Source of the DNA: Typhlomys cinereus
Taxonomy: Eukaryota > Chordata > Mammalia > Rodentia > Platacanthomyidae
Direction: 5' to 3'
Length of the DNA: 64,000 nucleotides
NCBI GenBank assembly: GCA_023101885.1
Contig: JALPQD010000827.1
Span: 1 to 64,000 of the forward strand
The notes beneath the pieces were generated by a model. It saw only the letters and a program-made list of their open reading frames with translations. It ran no database searches and had not been told where the DNA came from. Within the stretch, counting starts at the first letter, position 1; each line of letters begins with the position of its first letter. The translations under genes and the position numbers were made by a program. Shown here piece after piece: positions 11,013 to 23,244 of this stretch.

Positions 11013-11514
11013 GAGCAGGTCCCTGAACAAGTATGCAGGCTCTTGCTGAGTTGATGTGGAAAACCCAGCCCACAGTGGGTGGTATTTTCCAGTGGTAGAC
11101 TGAATGATAGGAAGTGCATGGAGGAGGGAATTGCTCTTTACTTATTCTGTATTGACTTTAGGTTGAGTCTACTCTTTGGGGTGCATTGACTTCTTGATTG
11201 GCACTGCCTTCTTTGTTGTTGCTGACACTGCTGCCTCCATCCTTGGATGACACAGAGCTCAAATCTTTCTACCCTATTGCTCTTCCCACTCTCTTTGAAG
11301 CCTGGTCTCATAGGCTTTGCTGCTGTTTGCTGTTCCTTGGAGCCGAGCCATATTTTGATGATATAACAGCTCAACATCTTCCCTCCAGTTAAATAAAGGC
11401 TTGAAACCTTCTTGGAATCTTTTGGCTTTGTGAGACATTGTGGTCAAGAATGAAGCAGCTACTGATGGCTACTTTGAAGGACACTATTTTTATTGTTGTG
11501 CTGATTTAATAAAG

Positions 11515-11564
<50 letters not shown>

Positions 11565-11591
11565 ATTCTAGTAATTCTGTTCTTCTAGAGA
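11013..11591. repeat. Unclassified interspersed repeat and (CA)n microsatellite
   Basis: 11030-11110 begins with 'gctgagttgatgtggaaaacc...cagcccacagtgggtgg', a motif I associate with old rodent LTR-type repeats. The rest is unassigned. A (CA)n run of about 42 bases occupies 11517-11558. No gene is visible. Confidence 0.45.
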
Positions 11592-13157
11592 ACCCTGACA
11601 AATACAACAGGCACATTGTCATCTCATTATGCAAACCATATTCACTCCAACTTTAAAAGCCCTTATAGACTATATTAGTAGTCCCAACACGGTCCAAAAA
11701 TTCAAAGTGAAAACTGTTTTGTAAAATAAAAAATAATTTGCATGCTTCCAACACACAATACTATAGAATAAATATTCCTGCTCCAAAAGGACAGAATGAT
11801 GGCACATCCAGGAACGTTCAGTCCATAACAAGACTGAAAACCAGCAGCAAGGCTCCAAATCCTGTACCTTCAAGTCTAACACCTCTTGTTGTAGTCATCA
11901 CAGTTCCAAAGGGCTTCAGTTACTTCCCTCCAGTGCACCATAGATCACATCGTTCTCTTGGTCGGGCTTCTCCTACGAAGTATAGCTATCCTTGGCAGAT
12001 GTCTTACATTGACTTTGGCATCTCTAACATCTTCAATTATCAATGGCAAACCATGCTTTAACTCCATAGCACAAACTGCCATTCTTTGGCCTCTAAACTG
12101 CATACTTTCCACCACACATAGACTAGCTTCCTCCATTCTCTGAAACCGTGGAAAAGGGATCCATGACCTCTTCTTTCTTGCATCTTTGATGCCTCTAAAC
12201 CTGGGACCATCTGGACAGCATTACTAGGTTCTGCTGTAACCTTCATGTGAAGATTGGCTCCATTGAATCAGAGCTGATTCAGGTTCTCTATGCTAACTCT
12301 CAGAATCTCTCTTGAGCCTTTGCTTTAGAGGAACAGGCAATTTCTTTGGGACGCTGTCCTTTAGCTCTTCTTTTCCAAAAGAATTTGCATTAGGTAGGAA
12401 CCTTCCTTGAGGAATTTGTCCTCAGGATAGGGCCTCTTCTATTATCCAAATTATGAGCAAGCTTTGATTTGGTCATGGAACTTATGTCTTTAACAATAGC
12501 CATTATTTTACTCTCTCCCTCTTCCTGGTCTAACTCTTTGTTTGCATTGCATTTTTCATCACCAAACCTCATAGTTTTCATCTTATTCTGCCATTCTTTG
12601 CTCTTTTTTCATAACTCTGAACAGGAGTACTAAAAGTAGTCATGCCACACTGTCAAGACTGCATTGCCTTGAAAGTTCCTCTGGCAAACACTTGAGGTAA
12701 ATGCCAGGCAAATTTTCAGGAACAGGAAAAAGCTTTATCAAATTCTCTGCCAATGCATCGCTATGCTTACTCCCCCTGAAGTCTTAATGCAGTCTCTGTT
12801 CCCCTCTGGATCATCAAAGGGTGATATTTTACTGCCTGCATCTCTCGCAGTGTCAATCTCTTCCAAGATTTCACTAGAATGGATCTCGTCTCCAAGGTGC
12901 CAAAGCTTCCCCAGTGCAAGATTACTGAAGTGCTTCTTAGTTCTTCCAACAAACATTTCCAAAAGCACTCTATCCAACTCACAGTGATGGCCATTCTACT
13001 CGGTAACCAACCCAGTACTTTCTGTATCAGATATCTTATTCTCACACAGCAATGCCCCACTTCTCTGGTGCCAAATTCTCTCAAAGACACTTTACGTTCT
13101 GTTACCAGATGATCTTAATGTTATAGCTATACCCCACTTCTAGATACCAATTTCTGC
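11592..13157 (-). mobile_element. ERVL-MaLR internal region, diverged
   Basis: The block is colinear with the interior of the intact MaLR at 59534-61032. Examples are 'tcatctcattatgcaaacca' (11618 on) against 59569, the 'aggaacgttcagtccataacaag' region against 59750, and 'gataccaatttctg' at 13143-13156 against 61020. The shared closing 'ggtaccaattctg' is the primer-site edge on the minus strand. Beyond 13157 the sequence still resembles an LTR start ('tgcatcagttgctc' against 'tgtaacggttactc'). Orientation is minus. All frames are broken. Confidence 0.7.
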
Positions 13158-14738
13158 ATCAGTTGCTCTTTTTATTTCTGATTTCTGTGAGACAAAATTC
13201 AAACTCTGTGCTCAAATAAGAGTTTACAGAGAAATTATTGTAGAGACCTAAAGACTTGCATAGGAGTGCCATGGTTTTTCTAAGTTCTTGTTGGCATATA
13301 AGGTACAGAGATGCTCACAGATTTGAATGATGTATATTAGCATGAAACTAAGTTTTCCAATGTGTTAAAGCCCTTGGGTGTGGATATGGAGGTATTTAAA
13401 AGAGGGAAGACATATGAAGAGTCTACAATGGTAAACTGCAAACCAATAGGACATTCAAACCACAGTTCCAATGGAATAAAAACAACTGGCAAAATCCAAC
13501 TTCAGTATTTTTGAGCCTCTAAAATATTTTAAGCCTGAGCAATAATTTAAGAGATGAATGATCAAAAGTACAAGTGAAAGTGATTAAGTTTCTCCTAGGA
13601 ATAGAAAGTTGACCCCAACACTCTGTCCTGCAAGCAAACACACTGGAAGTACTTTTTCAGCATCCAAATGTGACTGGGGTGCAGTGGTGGCCACAGTGCA
13701 AACTCTGAGCCTGTTAGACCAAATGAGCTATCTTCAGGGCTGAGTGAGTTGACAAGTAAATAGACCCACCATACCTGGCCTCTGGGGAAGGCCAAGCAAA
13801 AAAAACCAGTCCCACCAAGACTATTGGAAATGAGAAAATTTGCAGTGGTCATTTGAGCAATTTTCCATGGAAATGGCTGGATTCTACAGGATTTGGTAAG
13901 GGAGTGTCTTCTATCCATGCCTGTATCCTCAATATCAAACTTTTAACAAAAGAGTTAATGAAATATTGAGAATGTTCTCTGTGGTATTTCAAATCTTTGT
14001 GTTTATTTTCCCCTTTCTATATTTTATACTATTTGCTGGAATCTGGTATCAAAATATTTGCAATGAAGTATAATCCCCACATAAAAAGCTATATTTAATG
14101 GATATAAGACAATGAGTCTGTAATTCACCTTTGAAATGTCATAAGTTACCAAGACCATAGACTTGTCCAATACTTCCCAATATCCACTCTAACCTACTAC
14201 GCCTATTTTAGATGATCATTTACATTTATGTTTCTGTAATAAACACTTAACATAATATATAAATATCTGGTATTTTTATTCACTTTTATGATCACACAGA
14301 CACTATCTACATGACCTAACAAAACAGTTGCTAATATCTGCACCTAAAAACTTAGATTGTTAACCTAGTAAGTAGGCACCAACAGACATATATACTATGT
14401 TATGACAATTCTAACACTTCAGATCAAAACCAGAATTGGTGGATGCTCTCTAGAGCAAATAGCATAGTTCTTCAACTTCCAAAAACCTGGATATATTTGT
14501 CTTCAATGTGCTCTGTCTGAATGACTATGATGCATAACTCCAAGTGCCTGGATCACACACACAAACACAGTGTTCTCTGTGTTGACAACGTTTCAACAAC
14601 GGGCTATTGCTCCCTCTTTAAGCCTAAATATTTTCTTGTACTGCTTTCATTTCCATAGAGGTGGTTTCAGGGTCTTTTGTAAACATGAGAAGCCCACATA
14701 ACTATCCCCTCTATCAGCACAGCTGCCTCCACCAGGGT
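13158..14738. other. Intergenic, upstream of the IGKV2 gene
   Basis: Apart from a diverged LTR-like start just after 13157, this is AT-rich sequence without a recognisable gene, repeat or RNA. The 107-codon minus frame at 13595-13918 has no family features. Confidence 0.5.
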
Positions 14739-14746
14739 ATTTGCAT
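14739..14746 (+). promoter_or_regulatory. Kappa V promoter octamer
   Basis: ATTTGCAT, the octamer bound by OCT1/OCT2 with OCA-B in B cells, lies 99 bases before the leader ATG. A TATA-like GATAAAAG follows at 14784-14791, about 45 bases downstream. This spacing repeats at the second V gene. Confidence 0.9.
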
Positions 14747-14844
14747 ACTACTCCCTGGGGAGGCCCTTCTTCTCCTAGTCTGAGATAAAAGCTCAGCTGT
14801 GTCCTTGCCCTGACCCATCCCTGACCTCAGTCAACTTTCTCAAA

Positions 14845-15599
14845 ATGAAGTTCCCTGTCCAGCTCCTGGGACTCATAATGCTCTGGATTCCTGGTAAGGA
14901 GAGAGGGACATGAGAAATGAGAAATGAGAGGGTGGGTGAAATCTGTACCCAAGGCTGCCAGGTGTGTTGGACATGTGAGTGAGCTGGCTAGAGTCCTCCA
15001 GGAAGGGCACATGAGCTTTAGTTCTGTGGGTGAAAGATCCCAGATGGGACAGGACCTGTGATCCTGTGAAGACTGACACTCATGGAATGGGACAATGTAA
15101 GTTAGGTCTAAATTTCATTTTGAGCAATCAGTATACCAGTTTATACAAATGGATAATGTTTGCTTATGAACAAAAATGATATACACAACAATATAAATCT
15201 TACTTCGAATAAATAATCTAAACGAAGCATTAATGCCTACTCATGAAGCTTATACCTGACTTTGAACTTGTTTCTTCTAATTTCAGGTTCCACTAGTGAT
15301 ATTGTGATGACTCAGTCTCCAGACTCCCTGTCTGTCACCCCTGGAAAGTCAGCCTCCATCTCTTGCAGGTCTAGTAAGAGCCTCCTACACAGTAATGGAA
15401 ACACATATTTGAATTGGTACCTGCAGAGGCCAGGGCAGTCTCCAAAGCTCCTGATCTATGAGGTTTCTAAGCGGTTATCTGGGGTCCCAGACAGATTTAG
15501 TGGCAGTGGGGCACAGACAGATTTCACACTCAAAATCAGCAGGGTGGAGCCTGAGGATCTGGGAGTTTACTACTGCATGCAAACTATAGAGTATCTTCC
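14845..15599 (+). CDS. IGKV2: Immunoglobulin kappa variable segment, IGKV2 family
   Basis: This encodes the variable part of a kappa light chain after joining to a J-kappa segment; the product is secreted or membrane-bound with heavy chain. Exon 1 (14845-14893) encodes the leader [17 protein letters not shown] and ends at GTAAGG. Intron 1 is 393 bp. Exon 2 (15287-15599) begins after TTTCAG and completes a Gly codon. The mature start is DIVMTQSP. Visible landmarks are Cys in SISCRSS, the long IGKV2-type CDR1 ([13 protein letters not shown]), Trp in LNWYLQRPG, framework 3 [14 protein letters not shown], and YYC followed by a CDR3 stub ending at the heptamer. SGSGAQ instead of the usual SGSGSG is a small oddity. 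There are no stops or frameshifts, and splice sites, octamer and RSS are intact, so it should be functional. The exact subgroup name for this species is not assignable here. Confidence 0.95.
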
Positions 15600-15627
15600 C
15601 ACAGTGATACAGACACCAACAAAAACC
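15600..15627 (+). promoter_or_regulatory. Recombination signal sequence, 12-bp spacer
   Basis: Heptamer CACAGTG (15600-15606), a 12-bp spacer (15607-15618) and nonamer ACAAAAACC (15619-15627). This is a consensus-grade V-kappa 12-RSS for RAG1/RAG2 and marks the end of the coding segment at 15599. Confidence 0.97.
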
Positions 15628-16906
15628 TCCCTGCTTGGGGCAGTCCAGGTGCCAAATGTGCTGCTTGTATGGGGAAGAGCACAGCACCCTCTGCATCTGT
15701 GTGAGAGGGAGATGCTGGGAACTCAGGGTAACTGGCTGCAGCTGAAGGCTCTGGACCATCAGTGTCTTGGCTGCATGAGAAAGCCACAATGTTCTCATCC
15801 TGCCCATAGCCACAGCTTTGCTATTGCATCTGAAACAAGAGCCACCAGCAGCTGCAGAGGTGATGATGTTGGAGGAAGACACATTCTTACCCATCATGCC
15901 TTGTCTGCCTTCATCATTCAATAGCATTAATGTATCAGGTAAGTAATACATGTGCTCTTGTTATGTTGACTTTACTATTATCTAATCAACTTCATTTTCC
16001 TGTTTTTTAGTTTTTTTCCTAAGTTTACTTAATGTAGGTCACATGGATCCTGCTCCTTGTACTTTCTTTTTCTACAAAATACGTTTTCAGTGAAACTTTC
16101 AGAACATGTTTTCACTGATGTAGTGTGTCTTTCATGGAGCACAGATGTCTACTTTTGTTTTCCATTCTGTTTTAATGTTGTATGAACTTACCTACTTATT
16201 TTGAGAGAGAGAAAGAGAGTGAAGGGGTGCACACATGCTTGGAAGGGATAGGGATAGAGATGCAGGTCCAAGGGCAACGTTCCTTCTTCCATGTGGACTT
16301 CCAGAGGTCAAAATCAGTTAGTCATGTTTGTAAGCCTATGCTTTATCAGAGCTGTCTCAGAGGCCACTCCACTGTCTTTTTAAAATTAAGAATGTTCCTT
16401 TGTGCAGACATAATGAGTGATTGTCCTTACCTTCCTTCCTTCCCCATTCTTTGCTTCTCCCTTCTTCTCCCATCCACCCCAGTGTCTCCCTCACTTCCTG
16501 TCTGCATGTGTGGGGCACAGGGTTTGCTTTAAGTTGTCTGCTCTGGTAGGGTCTCAGACCTCTCTCTACAGCAGTTTATGTTGCCCTGTCTTTTGTAGAC
16601 CCACAGATAGGGACCCTCCCCTTCACCAGTCTAGGCTTTTTAACTGAAAGATTAATCCATTTGTAATTACAGCTGTCAATAGGTGAGAACATAATCTTGT
16701 CAATCTATTATTTTCTGCTTATATTGCATAGATTTAACCTCTTTGAACTCTTACTATATGTCTTTGTGATCTAGTGGCTTTCTGTATTGGTAGGATTCGA
16801 TTTTCTTTCTTTTCTACTGAGGTTTTGCAATCAAATATTTTCAGAATGGACTATCTTTATTTTGCTCATGGTAGATTACCAGAAATGTTTCTTGAAATGT
16901 TGGTGT
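15628..16906. other. V-gene 3' flank
   Basis: Unique flanking sequence; the open frame running through the RSS to 15924 is not coding. The only element I can name is an old SINE at 16195-16353, listed separately. 16400-16900 shows pyrimidine-rich unique sequence and no gene. Confidence 0.5.
16195..16353 (-). repeat. Old tRNA-derived (B2-superfamily) SINE relic
   Basis: On the plus strand it runs from a GAGAGAGA-rich stretch (the reversed CT-rich 3' tail) to 'gctttatcagagctgtct', which reversed resembles the tRNA-like A-box start of B2-superfamily SINEs. It is heavily diverged. The block at 34232-34425 has the same layout. Confidence 0.4.
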
Positions 16907-17888
16907 TGTAATAAGTTTTTTTTTTTAATTTTTTTTAATTAAAAATTTAATTATACAAAAATTTTTTACCAGTTCCCTCCCTCCCCCTCCCCTTCCCCCA
17001 GTGTCTCCCCCCCAATTCCCAGAGAGTCCTTTATTGTGTGCGCCTAACTCTCCACTGGGTCCTCCTCTCCGATGACATATAAGGACCCAGTGGCATTTCC
17101 ATAAGCCCTTTCTCTTGTTCCCCTTAAGCATAAGATCACTACTATGGCTGTCAATCCCTTGCCTCCAGGGGTCTCGGTGCCCTTAACAGATGCTAGATTT
17201 TATGAGGGCAACAGTGCGCTGGACATTGCGCAGGGCATGCAAAGTCCCATTATGATTGCTTTGGCCCCAACTATTGTTGAGAATCTTGCAAATCGTTGCT
17301 CCTCCCATCCTTTTGCTCTTACAATCTTACCGCCCCCTCTTCCGCAAATGTCCCTGAGCTCCAGGATGGGGAGAGATTAGGCTGTCCTAGTTCTATGTGA
17401 TTGATATAGAGTCTCTGAAGTTCTGGATTGTGGTTTGTTGATTTTCTTTTGCAGTTTTGCTGCTCCTGCAATTCCCTTCACTCCATTCTGCTGGGCACTG
17501 TATGTCACCCCCTGGCCAGAGACAAGAAGCTGTTAACTGGAGTCTTGTTGTAATAGCACATTCAAGGGTAGATGTAATAAGAGTAGGAAACCTCACTGAG
17601 GGAGGGGTCCATCACCCCTTTGCAAAATGATTACTTTTTATCTGCTAGACTATATGCCCTCCCCTTCTGGTGAGATCAGGAAAGAACGTCTGCTTGAACT
17701 TAACCAGGTTTCTCATTACTTACTTGCAGACCTTGATGGAGGCCTATTTTCTCTGCTGTAACATTGGTCTCCTCTCTCCTTGTTTCTGGTGTGGCCCTCC
17801 TAACCCATCTCTCTTGTTCATCATCCTTGCAATTACTGTGTTACATAGGTTTACTTTGAGTGTCTCAATTGGGCTGGTGAGTTTGGTA

Positions 17889-20800
17889 CTAGGAGCCACC
17901 TATTAGGGAGTACATACGGCGCTTAATTTTCTGGTTTGGGATGCTCTCACTTAATATAATTCTTTCTAATGACATCCATTTCCCAGCAAATTCCAGTAAT
18001 TCATCATTTTTGATGGCTGAGTAGTACTCCATTGTATAGATGTACCACCGTTTCCTTATCCAATCGTCAACTGTTGGACATTTAGGTGATTCCATGACTT
18101 TTGCTATTGTAAACAGTGCTGCTATGAACATGGTCGAGCTTGTGCTATCGAGGCGAACCTCTGCTGCTATGGGGGGTTATTCCCAAAAGTGGGATAGCAG
18201 GGTCATATGGCATTACAATCTTTAATTTCTTTAAGAATCTCTCCAGCGGCTCGCCAGAGGGCTGTATGAGCCTGCATTCCCACCAACAATGTAGGAGAGT
18301 TCCCCTCTCTACACATCCTCTCCAGCATTTGTCGTTGTTTGTACTGTGGATTTTTGCCATCCTGACCGGGGTGAGATGATATCTCAGGGAAGTTTTGATT
18401 GCATTTCCCTGATGGCGAAGGAAGTGGAGCATTTTTTAAGATAATTGTTAGACATTTTAATTTCATCCCTGGTAAAGTTTCTTTGAAGTTCCAGGGCCCA
18501 TTTTTTAATTGGGCCAGTGTTTTCCTTGGAGTTTAATTTTCTAAGTTCTTTGTGCACTCTGGACAGTAGAGCTCTGTCAGATATGTGGTTAGTGAAGATT
18601 TTCTCCCATTCTGTGGGTTGCCTTTGAGCTCGTGTGACAATCTCTTTATCTGAACAGAAGCTCTTTAATTTCACAAGATCCCAACTGTTGAGAGTTGGTA
18701 GCAGTGACTGTGCCATTGGATGTCTGTTTAGGAAAGTGTTGGCCTAGCCCAATCAGCTCGAGGGAGTTCCCTATCCTTTCAACTATGGTTTTTAAAGTCT
18801 CTGGCCTGATATCAAGGTCCTTGATCCATTTGGAATTAAGTCTTGTACATGGTGACAAGTACGGGTCCAGCTTTAATCTTCTGCATGTGGAGATCCCGTT
18901 TTGCCAGCACCATTTGTTGAAGATGCTGTTCTTTTTCCATTGGATTCTTTGGGCCCCTTTGTCAAAGACCAAATGGCTGTAACTTTGTGGGCTTATATCT
19001 GGGTCTTCATCCTTATCCATTGATCTGTGTGTCTATTTTGGAGCCAGTACCAGGCTGTCTTTATAACTATGGATTTGTAGTATAGACTTAGGTTTGGTAT
19101 GGTAATACCTCCAGCTGTGTTTTTGTTACTCAGGATTGTTTTTGCTATCCTGGGTCTTTTGTGCCTCCATATGAACTTTGAGATTGTTTGGTCAACTTCT
19201 TTGAAGAATTGCTTTGGGATTTTGATTGGTATAGCATTGAATCTGTATATTGCCTTTGGTAGGATGGTCATTTTTACAATGTTGATTCTGCCAATCCAGG
19301 AACAAGGGAGGTCTTTCCACCTTCTGGTGTCTTCTGCAATTTCTTTCTTTAGGGTTTAAAGTTTTCATTGTAAAGGTCTTTTACCTCCTTAGTTAGGTTT
19401 ATACCAAGGTATTCATTTTTTTAGGGTTATAGTAAATGGCATGGTTTCTCTCAAGGCTTTTTCACTTCTTTCATTCTGGGCATATAGGAAGGCCTCTGAT
19501 TTTTGCACATTTATTTTGTATCCTGCCACCCTGCTGAACTTCTCAATTAGTTCCAGGAGCTTCCTGGTGGAGTTTTTGGGATCACTCAGGTATAAGATCA
19601 TGTCATCTGCAAATAGAGATAGCTTGACTTCTTCCTTGCCAATTTGAATCCCTCTTATGTCCCTTTCTTGTCTTATGGCTTCGGCTAAGACTTCAAGTAC
19701 AATATTGAATAGAAGTGGTGAGAGTGGACAGCCTTGTCTTGTTCCTGATCGAAGTGGGAATGCTTCCAATTGTTCCCCATTGAGCATAATCCTTGCGTGG
19801 GCTTGTTGTATACAGCTTTATTATATTGATAAAGGTTCCTTCCATTCCTACTGTCTCTAGCGTTTTGATCATAAAAGGCTGTTGGATCTTGTCAAAAGCT
19901 TTTTCTGCATCTATCGAGAGTATCATGTGGTCTCTGGACTTTGGACTGGTTTACATGATGAATTACATTTATTGATTTGCGTATGTTGAACCAACCTTGT
20001 GTGCCGGGGAATGAAGCCTACTTGGTCCCATGAATGATCTTTTTAATATGTTTTTGAATCCGATTTGCTAAGACTTTGTTGAGAATCTTTGCATCTGTGT
20101 TCATCAGGGAGATCGGCCTATAGTTTTCTTTTTAAGTGAATCTTTATTAGGTTTTGGGATTAAAACGATATTAGCTTCATAGAAGGAATTGGTTAGTGTT
20201 CCTTCCTTTTGCTATTTGATGGAACAGTTTAAGGAGTATTGGTGTTATTAACTCCTTAAATGTCTGGTAGAACTCTGTGCTGAATCCATCTGGTCCAGGA
20301 CATTTTTTGGTGGGAAGATTCGAGATTACTTCCTCAATTTCCTTATATGTTATAGGACTATTTAAATAATTCACAACTTCCTGATTCAATTTAGGTAAGT
20401 TGTGTTTACTTAGAAATTCATCCATCTCTTTGTGTTGTCAAACTTCACAGAGTATAAGTTTTTGAAATATGATGTTATAATTCTCTGGATTTCTTGGGTA
20501 TCCGTAGTGATAACTCCATGTTCATTCTAATTTTGTTAATTTGGGTTTTCTCTCTCTTGCTTTTGGTTAGTTTAGCTAGGGGTGTATCAATCTTGTTGAT
20601 TTTTTCAAAGAACCAGCTTTTTGATTGGTTGATTTTTTCTATCGTTTTCTTAGTCTCGATTTCAGATATTTCTCCCCTTATTTTGCTAATCTCTTCTCTT
20701 CTACTGCTTTTGGGATCAGATTGCTCTAGTTTCTCTAAAGCTTTAAGCTGCATTGTTAAGTTGTTTATTTCTGATGTTTCCATTTTTTTGACGTGGGCAT

Positions 20801-21702
20801 TAAGAGCTATGAACTTACCTCTTAGAACAGCTTTCATTGTGTCCCAGAGATTTTGGTAAGTTGTATTTTCGTTATCATTCACTTTCAGGAAATCTTGAAT
20901 TTCCTTTTTAATTTCTTCCTGAATCCAGTTCTCATTCAGCATCATAGTGTTAAGTTTCCAGGAGTTAGTGTATTTTCTCTTGTTTGATGTGTTGTGGATG
21001 TCCAGCTTTAGGCCGTGGTGGTCTGATAGGGCACAGGTTAGAATTTCAACTTTCTTGTATATGTGTAGATTCATTTTGTGGCCCAATATGTGATCTATTT
21101 TGGAGAAAGTTCCGTGTGCTGCTGAGAAAAATGTGTATTCTTTGGTGCGTGGGTGAAAAGTTCGATAGAGATCTGTGAGGTCCATTTCTTTCAGGGTTTG
21201 ATTAAGTTCCAAAGTGTCTCTGTTAAGCTTTTGACCTGTTGATCTATCCCATGTAGAGAGGGCGGTGTTGAAGTCCCCAAGAATTATCGTTTGGGGGTTG
21301 ATTTCTTGCTTTAGACGCTGTAGGGTTTTCTTAATGAATGTGGAGGGCCCGTATGGGTGCATATATGTTCAGTATTGTGAATCTTCCTGGTGAATTGTAC
21401 CTCTGACTAAAATGTAGTATCCATCCGTGTCTCTTATAATTTTCTTTGGTTTGAAATCCACTTTGTCTGATAGCATAATGGCTACCCTGCCTGTTTCTGC
21501 TTCCATTTGCTTGTAGAATTGTTGACCAGCCTTTTATTTTTAGAGCGTGCCTATCTTTTGTGGTGAGATGGGTTTCCTGCAGGCAACAGATTGATGGATT
21601 GTGATTTTTAATCCAAGTTTGTAATCTGTGTCTCTTGATCGGTGAATTAAGTCCATTAACATTTAGTGTTATAATGGAGAAACTATTGTTAATTCCAGAC
21701 AT
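17889..21702 (-). pseudogene. L1 ORF2 (endonuclease / reverse transcriptase), frameshifted
   Basis: ORF2 nicks target DNA and reverse-transcribes L1 RNA. The start reads MSGINNSFSIITLNVNGLN (21702 leftward). Endonuclease motifs [16 protein letters not shown] and SDHHGLKL are visible. A long open block covers 20475-21362. The RT finger/palm appears as [19 protein letters not shown] (about 20300), [15 protein letters not shown], and the catalytic FADD in [10 protein letters not shown] (about 19600). The C-terminal Cys-rich part includes [10 protein letters not shown] (about 18260), and the frame ends in MYSLIGGS at 17889. At least eight frame changes break it. Confidence 0.93.
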
Positions 21703-22017
21703 TTATTATGTTTAGTAGCTTTTATAAGTATATTGCTTCGCTTTTAATGGTGTTATATTTGCCTTCTGTTCTCCTGGATATGCCTGTTTTTTTCTTCACG
21801 CTTGAGTATCATTTCTAGCAGTTTTTGAAGGCCTGGTTTGGTGGCCATGTATCCCTTAAGTTGTCTTTGTGCTGGAAAATTTTTCTTTCTCCCTCGATCA
21901 TGACTGATAGTTTTGCAGGGTAAATCAGCCTGGGTTGACATTTTTGCTCATTCAATACTTGAAGTATGTCTCTCCAAGCTCTTCTTGCTTTTACTGTTTC
22001 GACTGAGAAGTCATTTG

Positions 22018-22800
22018 TTATTTTAATAGGTTTGCCTTTAAAAGTGACTTGTTTTTTCTCCTTGAAGCTCTCAGCACCAGTTCTTTATCTTGAATGTGGA
22101 GTGTTTTAACTATTATTTGCCGTAGGTGTGCTTCTAGTTTGGTCGTATCTGTTGGGGTGCGGAATGCCTCTTGTATATGAATGGGCCTCTCTTTTTTTAG
22201 ATGAGGAAGTTTTCCTTGATGATCGTTTGAAAATTTCCTCAGGGGTGGTATTTTGAGATTCTTGCTCCGGTATTCCATGAATACGCATGTTAGGCTTCTT
22301 CAGGGTGTCCCATATCTCTTGGATATTCTCTCAAGTATCTTTTGGCTTTAACAACCTCTTCCATTGAGCTGGTTAGTACTCCCACTTTATCTTCAAGGTC
22401 TGAAATTCTGTTTTTCTGCTTCATTAGTTCTGTTGATAAGACTCTCTGTGGCGTTCTGGGTGAAGATAACTTGTCTTTTAGCTCAGTTTTAAACTCTGCT
22501 TGAGTTTGTTTTAACTGCTCTATGCCACTTTTTGTTTCTTGCACTGTTTTTCTCAACTCCTCCAGATGTCTGTTGTGTTCCTCTTCAAAGCGATTGATTC
22601 GATTATGTAATTCCTCCCGGATTTCCTCTTTCATAGTATTGAACATGGTAATGATCATATTTTGAAAGTCGTTATCCTGGGTCAGCTTTCTTGGCCTTTT
22701 CCGCGGGTTTGTTCTTGTTGGAGTCTAACATTATGGGATTAATTTCTTCAGTGGGAAATTTGTTACTTGAGTGTTGCTTCTCATGGATTTGCACTTTGAC
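22018..22800 (-). pseudogene. L1 ORF1 (RNA-binding coiled-coil protein), frameshifted
   Basis: ORF1p trimerises on L1 RNA. The coiled-coil is visible as NTMKEEIREELHNRINRFEE and the segment EEHNRHLEELRKTVQE. The block IHGIPEQESQNTTPEEIF marks the start of the RRM-like centre. The frame breaks near 22290, and the C-terminal domain continues to about 22018 and, in another frame, to about 21753 (SHDRGRKKNFPAQRQLKGYM). Confidence 0.88.
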
Positions 22801-22849
22801 TTTGGCATGTCATTTTAACTCTTAAGATCTCTCAATTTCACTAAACTGA

Positions 22850-23231
22850 ATTATTTGGCCTGGGTACTGGGGGCGGGGCCCTGAACGGGGACTTACCTAG
22901 GGCGCGGGGGAGGCCCGGGTGTGGACCGCGCGTGTCGTGTCCAGACTGGCGGAGCGGGGTGGGGCGAAAAGGGAGGATGGGCGCGTTCGGCGTGGAGCTA
23001 TTTAACCGAGGGCAGCTGGGGCGGGCCCGGGCGCAGGGGAGGTCCTCCTCGATCCTCGGCACCCCGCGCGGGCTCCGGCTGGATGGCGGGAGTCGGAGCC
23101 GGGTCCCGTGGGCTGACCTGGGGTCCTAGAGCGCGGGTTGAGGCCCGGCTGGATCTCGCCTACGCGTCCCGACCGGCGGAGAGGGGGGGGGCGAAAGGGA
23201 ACGATGGGCGCGTCGGCGTGGAGCTATTTTC
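22850..23231 (-). promoter_or_regulatory. L1-A 5'UTR with tandem GC-rich promoter monomers
   Basis: A CpG-dense block in otherwise AT-rich DNA. The segment around 22949-23003 ('gatgggcgcgttcggcgtgg') is repeated around 23174-23230 ('gatgggcgcgtcggcgtgg') with a period of 227 bases, so there are about 1.7 monomers. Tandem monomers are the usual internal promoters of rodent L1. This monomer is unlike the 5'UTR of copies B and C or copy D. Confidence 0.8.
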
Positions 23232-23244
23232 TGTAATAAGTTTT

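Larger units (their letters stand above)
16920..23231 (-). mobile_element. Full-length L1 (copy A)
   Basis: A 13-bp target duplication TGTAATAAGTTTT flanks it at 16907-16919 and 23232-23244. The poly(A) tail (poly-T on the plus strand) is at 16916-16940, followed leftward-to-rightward by 3'UTR (16940-17888), ORF2 (17889-21702), ORF1 (about 22018-22800) and a GC-rich 5'UTR (22850-23231). The pre-insertion site AGTTTT/ATAAAT fits the TTTT/A preference of L1 endonuclease. Both ORFs have frameshifts, so this copy is not autonomous. It is the best-delimited L1 in the window and lies between the two intact V genes. Confidence 0.95.

Noticed and set aside
15262..15924. A 220-codon open frame over the IGKV2 exon
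   Set aside because: It starts in the intron and runs through the RSS. The real V exon is 15287-15599, as splice site and heptamer show.
22850..23231. CpG island as a gene promoter
   Set aside because: It lies inside the L1-A target duplication, abuts ORF1 of that element and consists of tandem monomers, so it is the L1 5'UTR.
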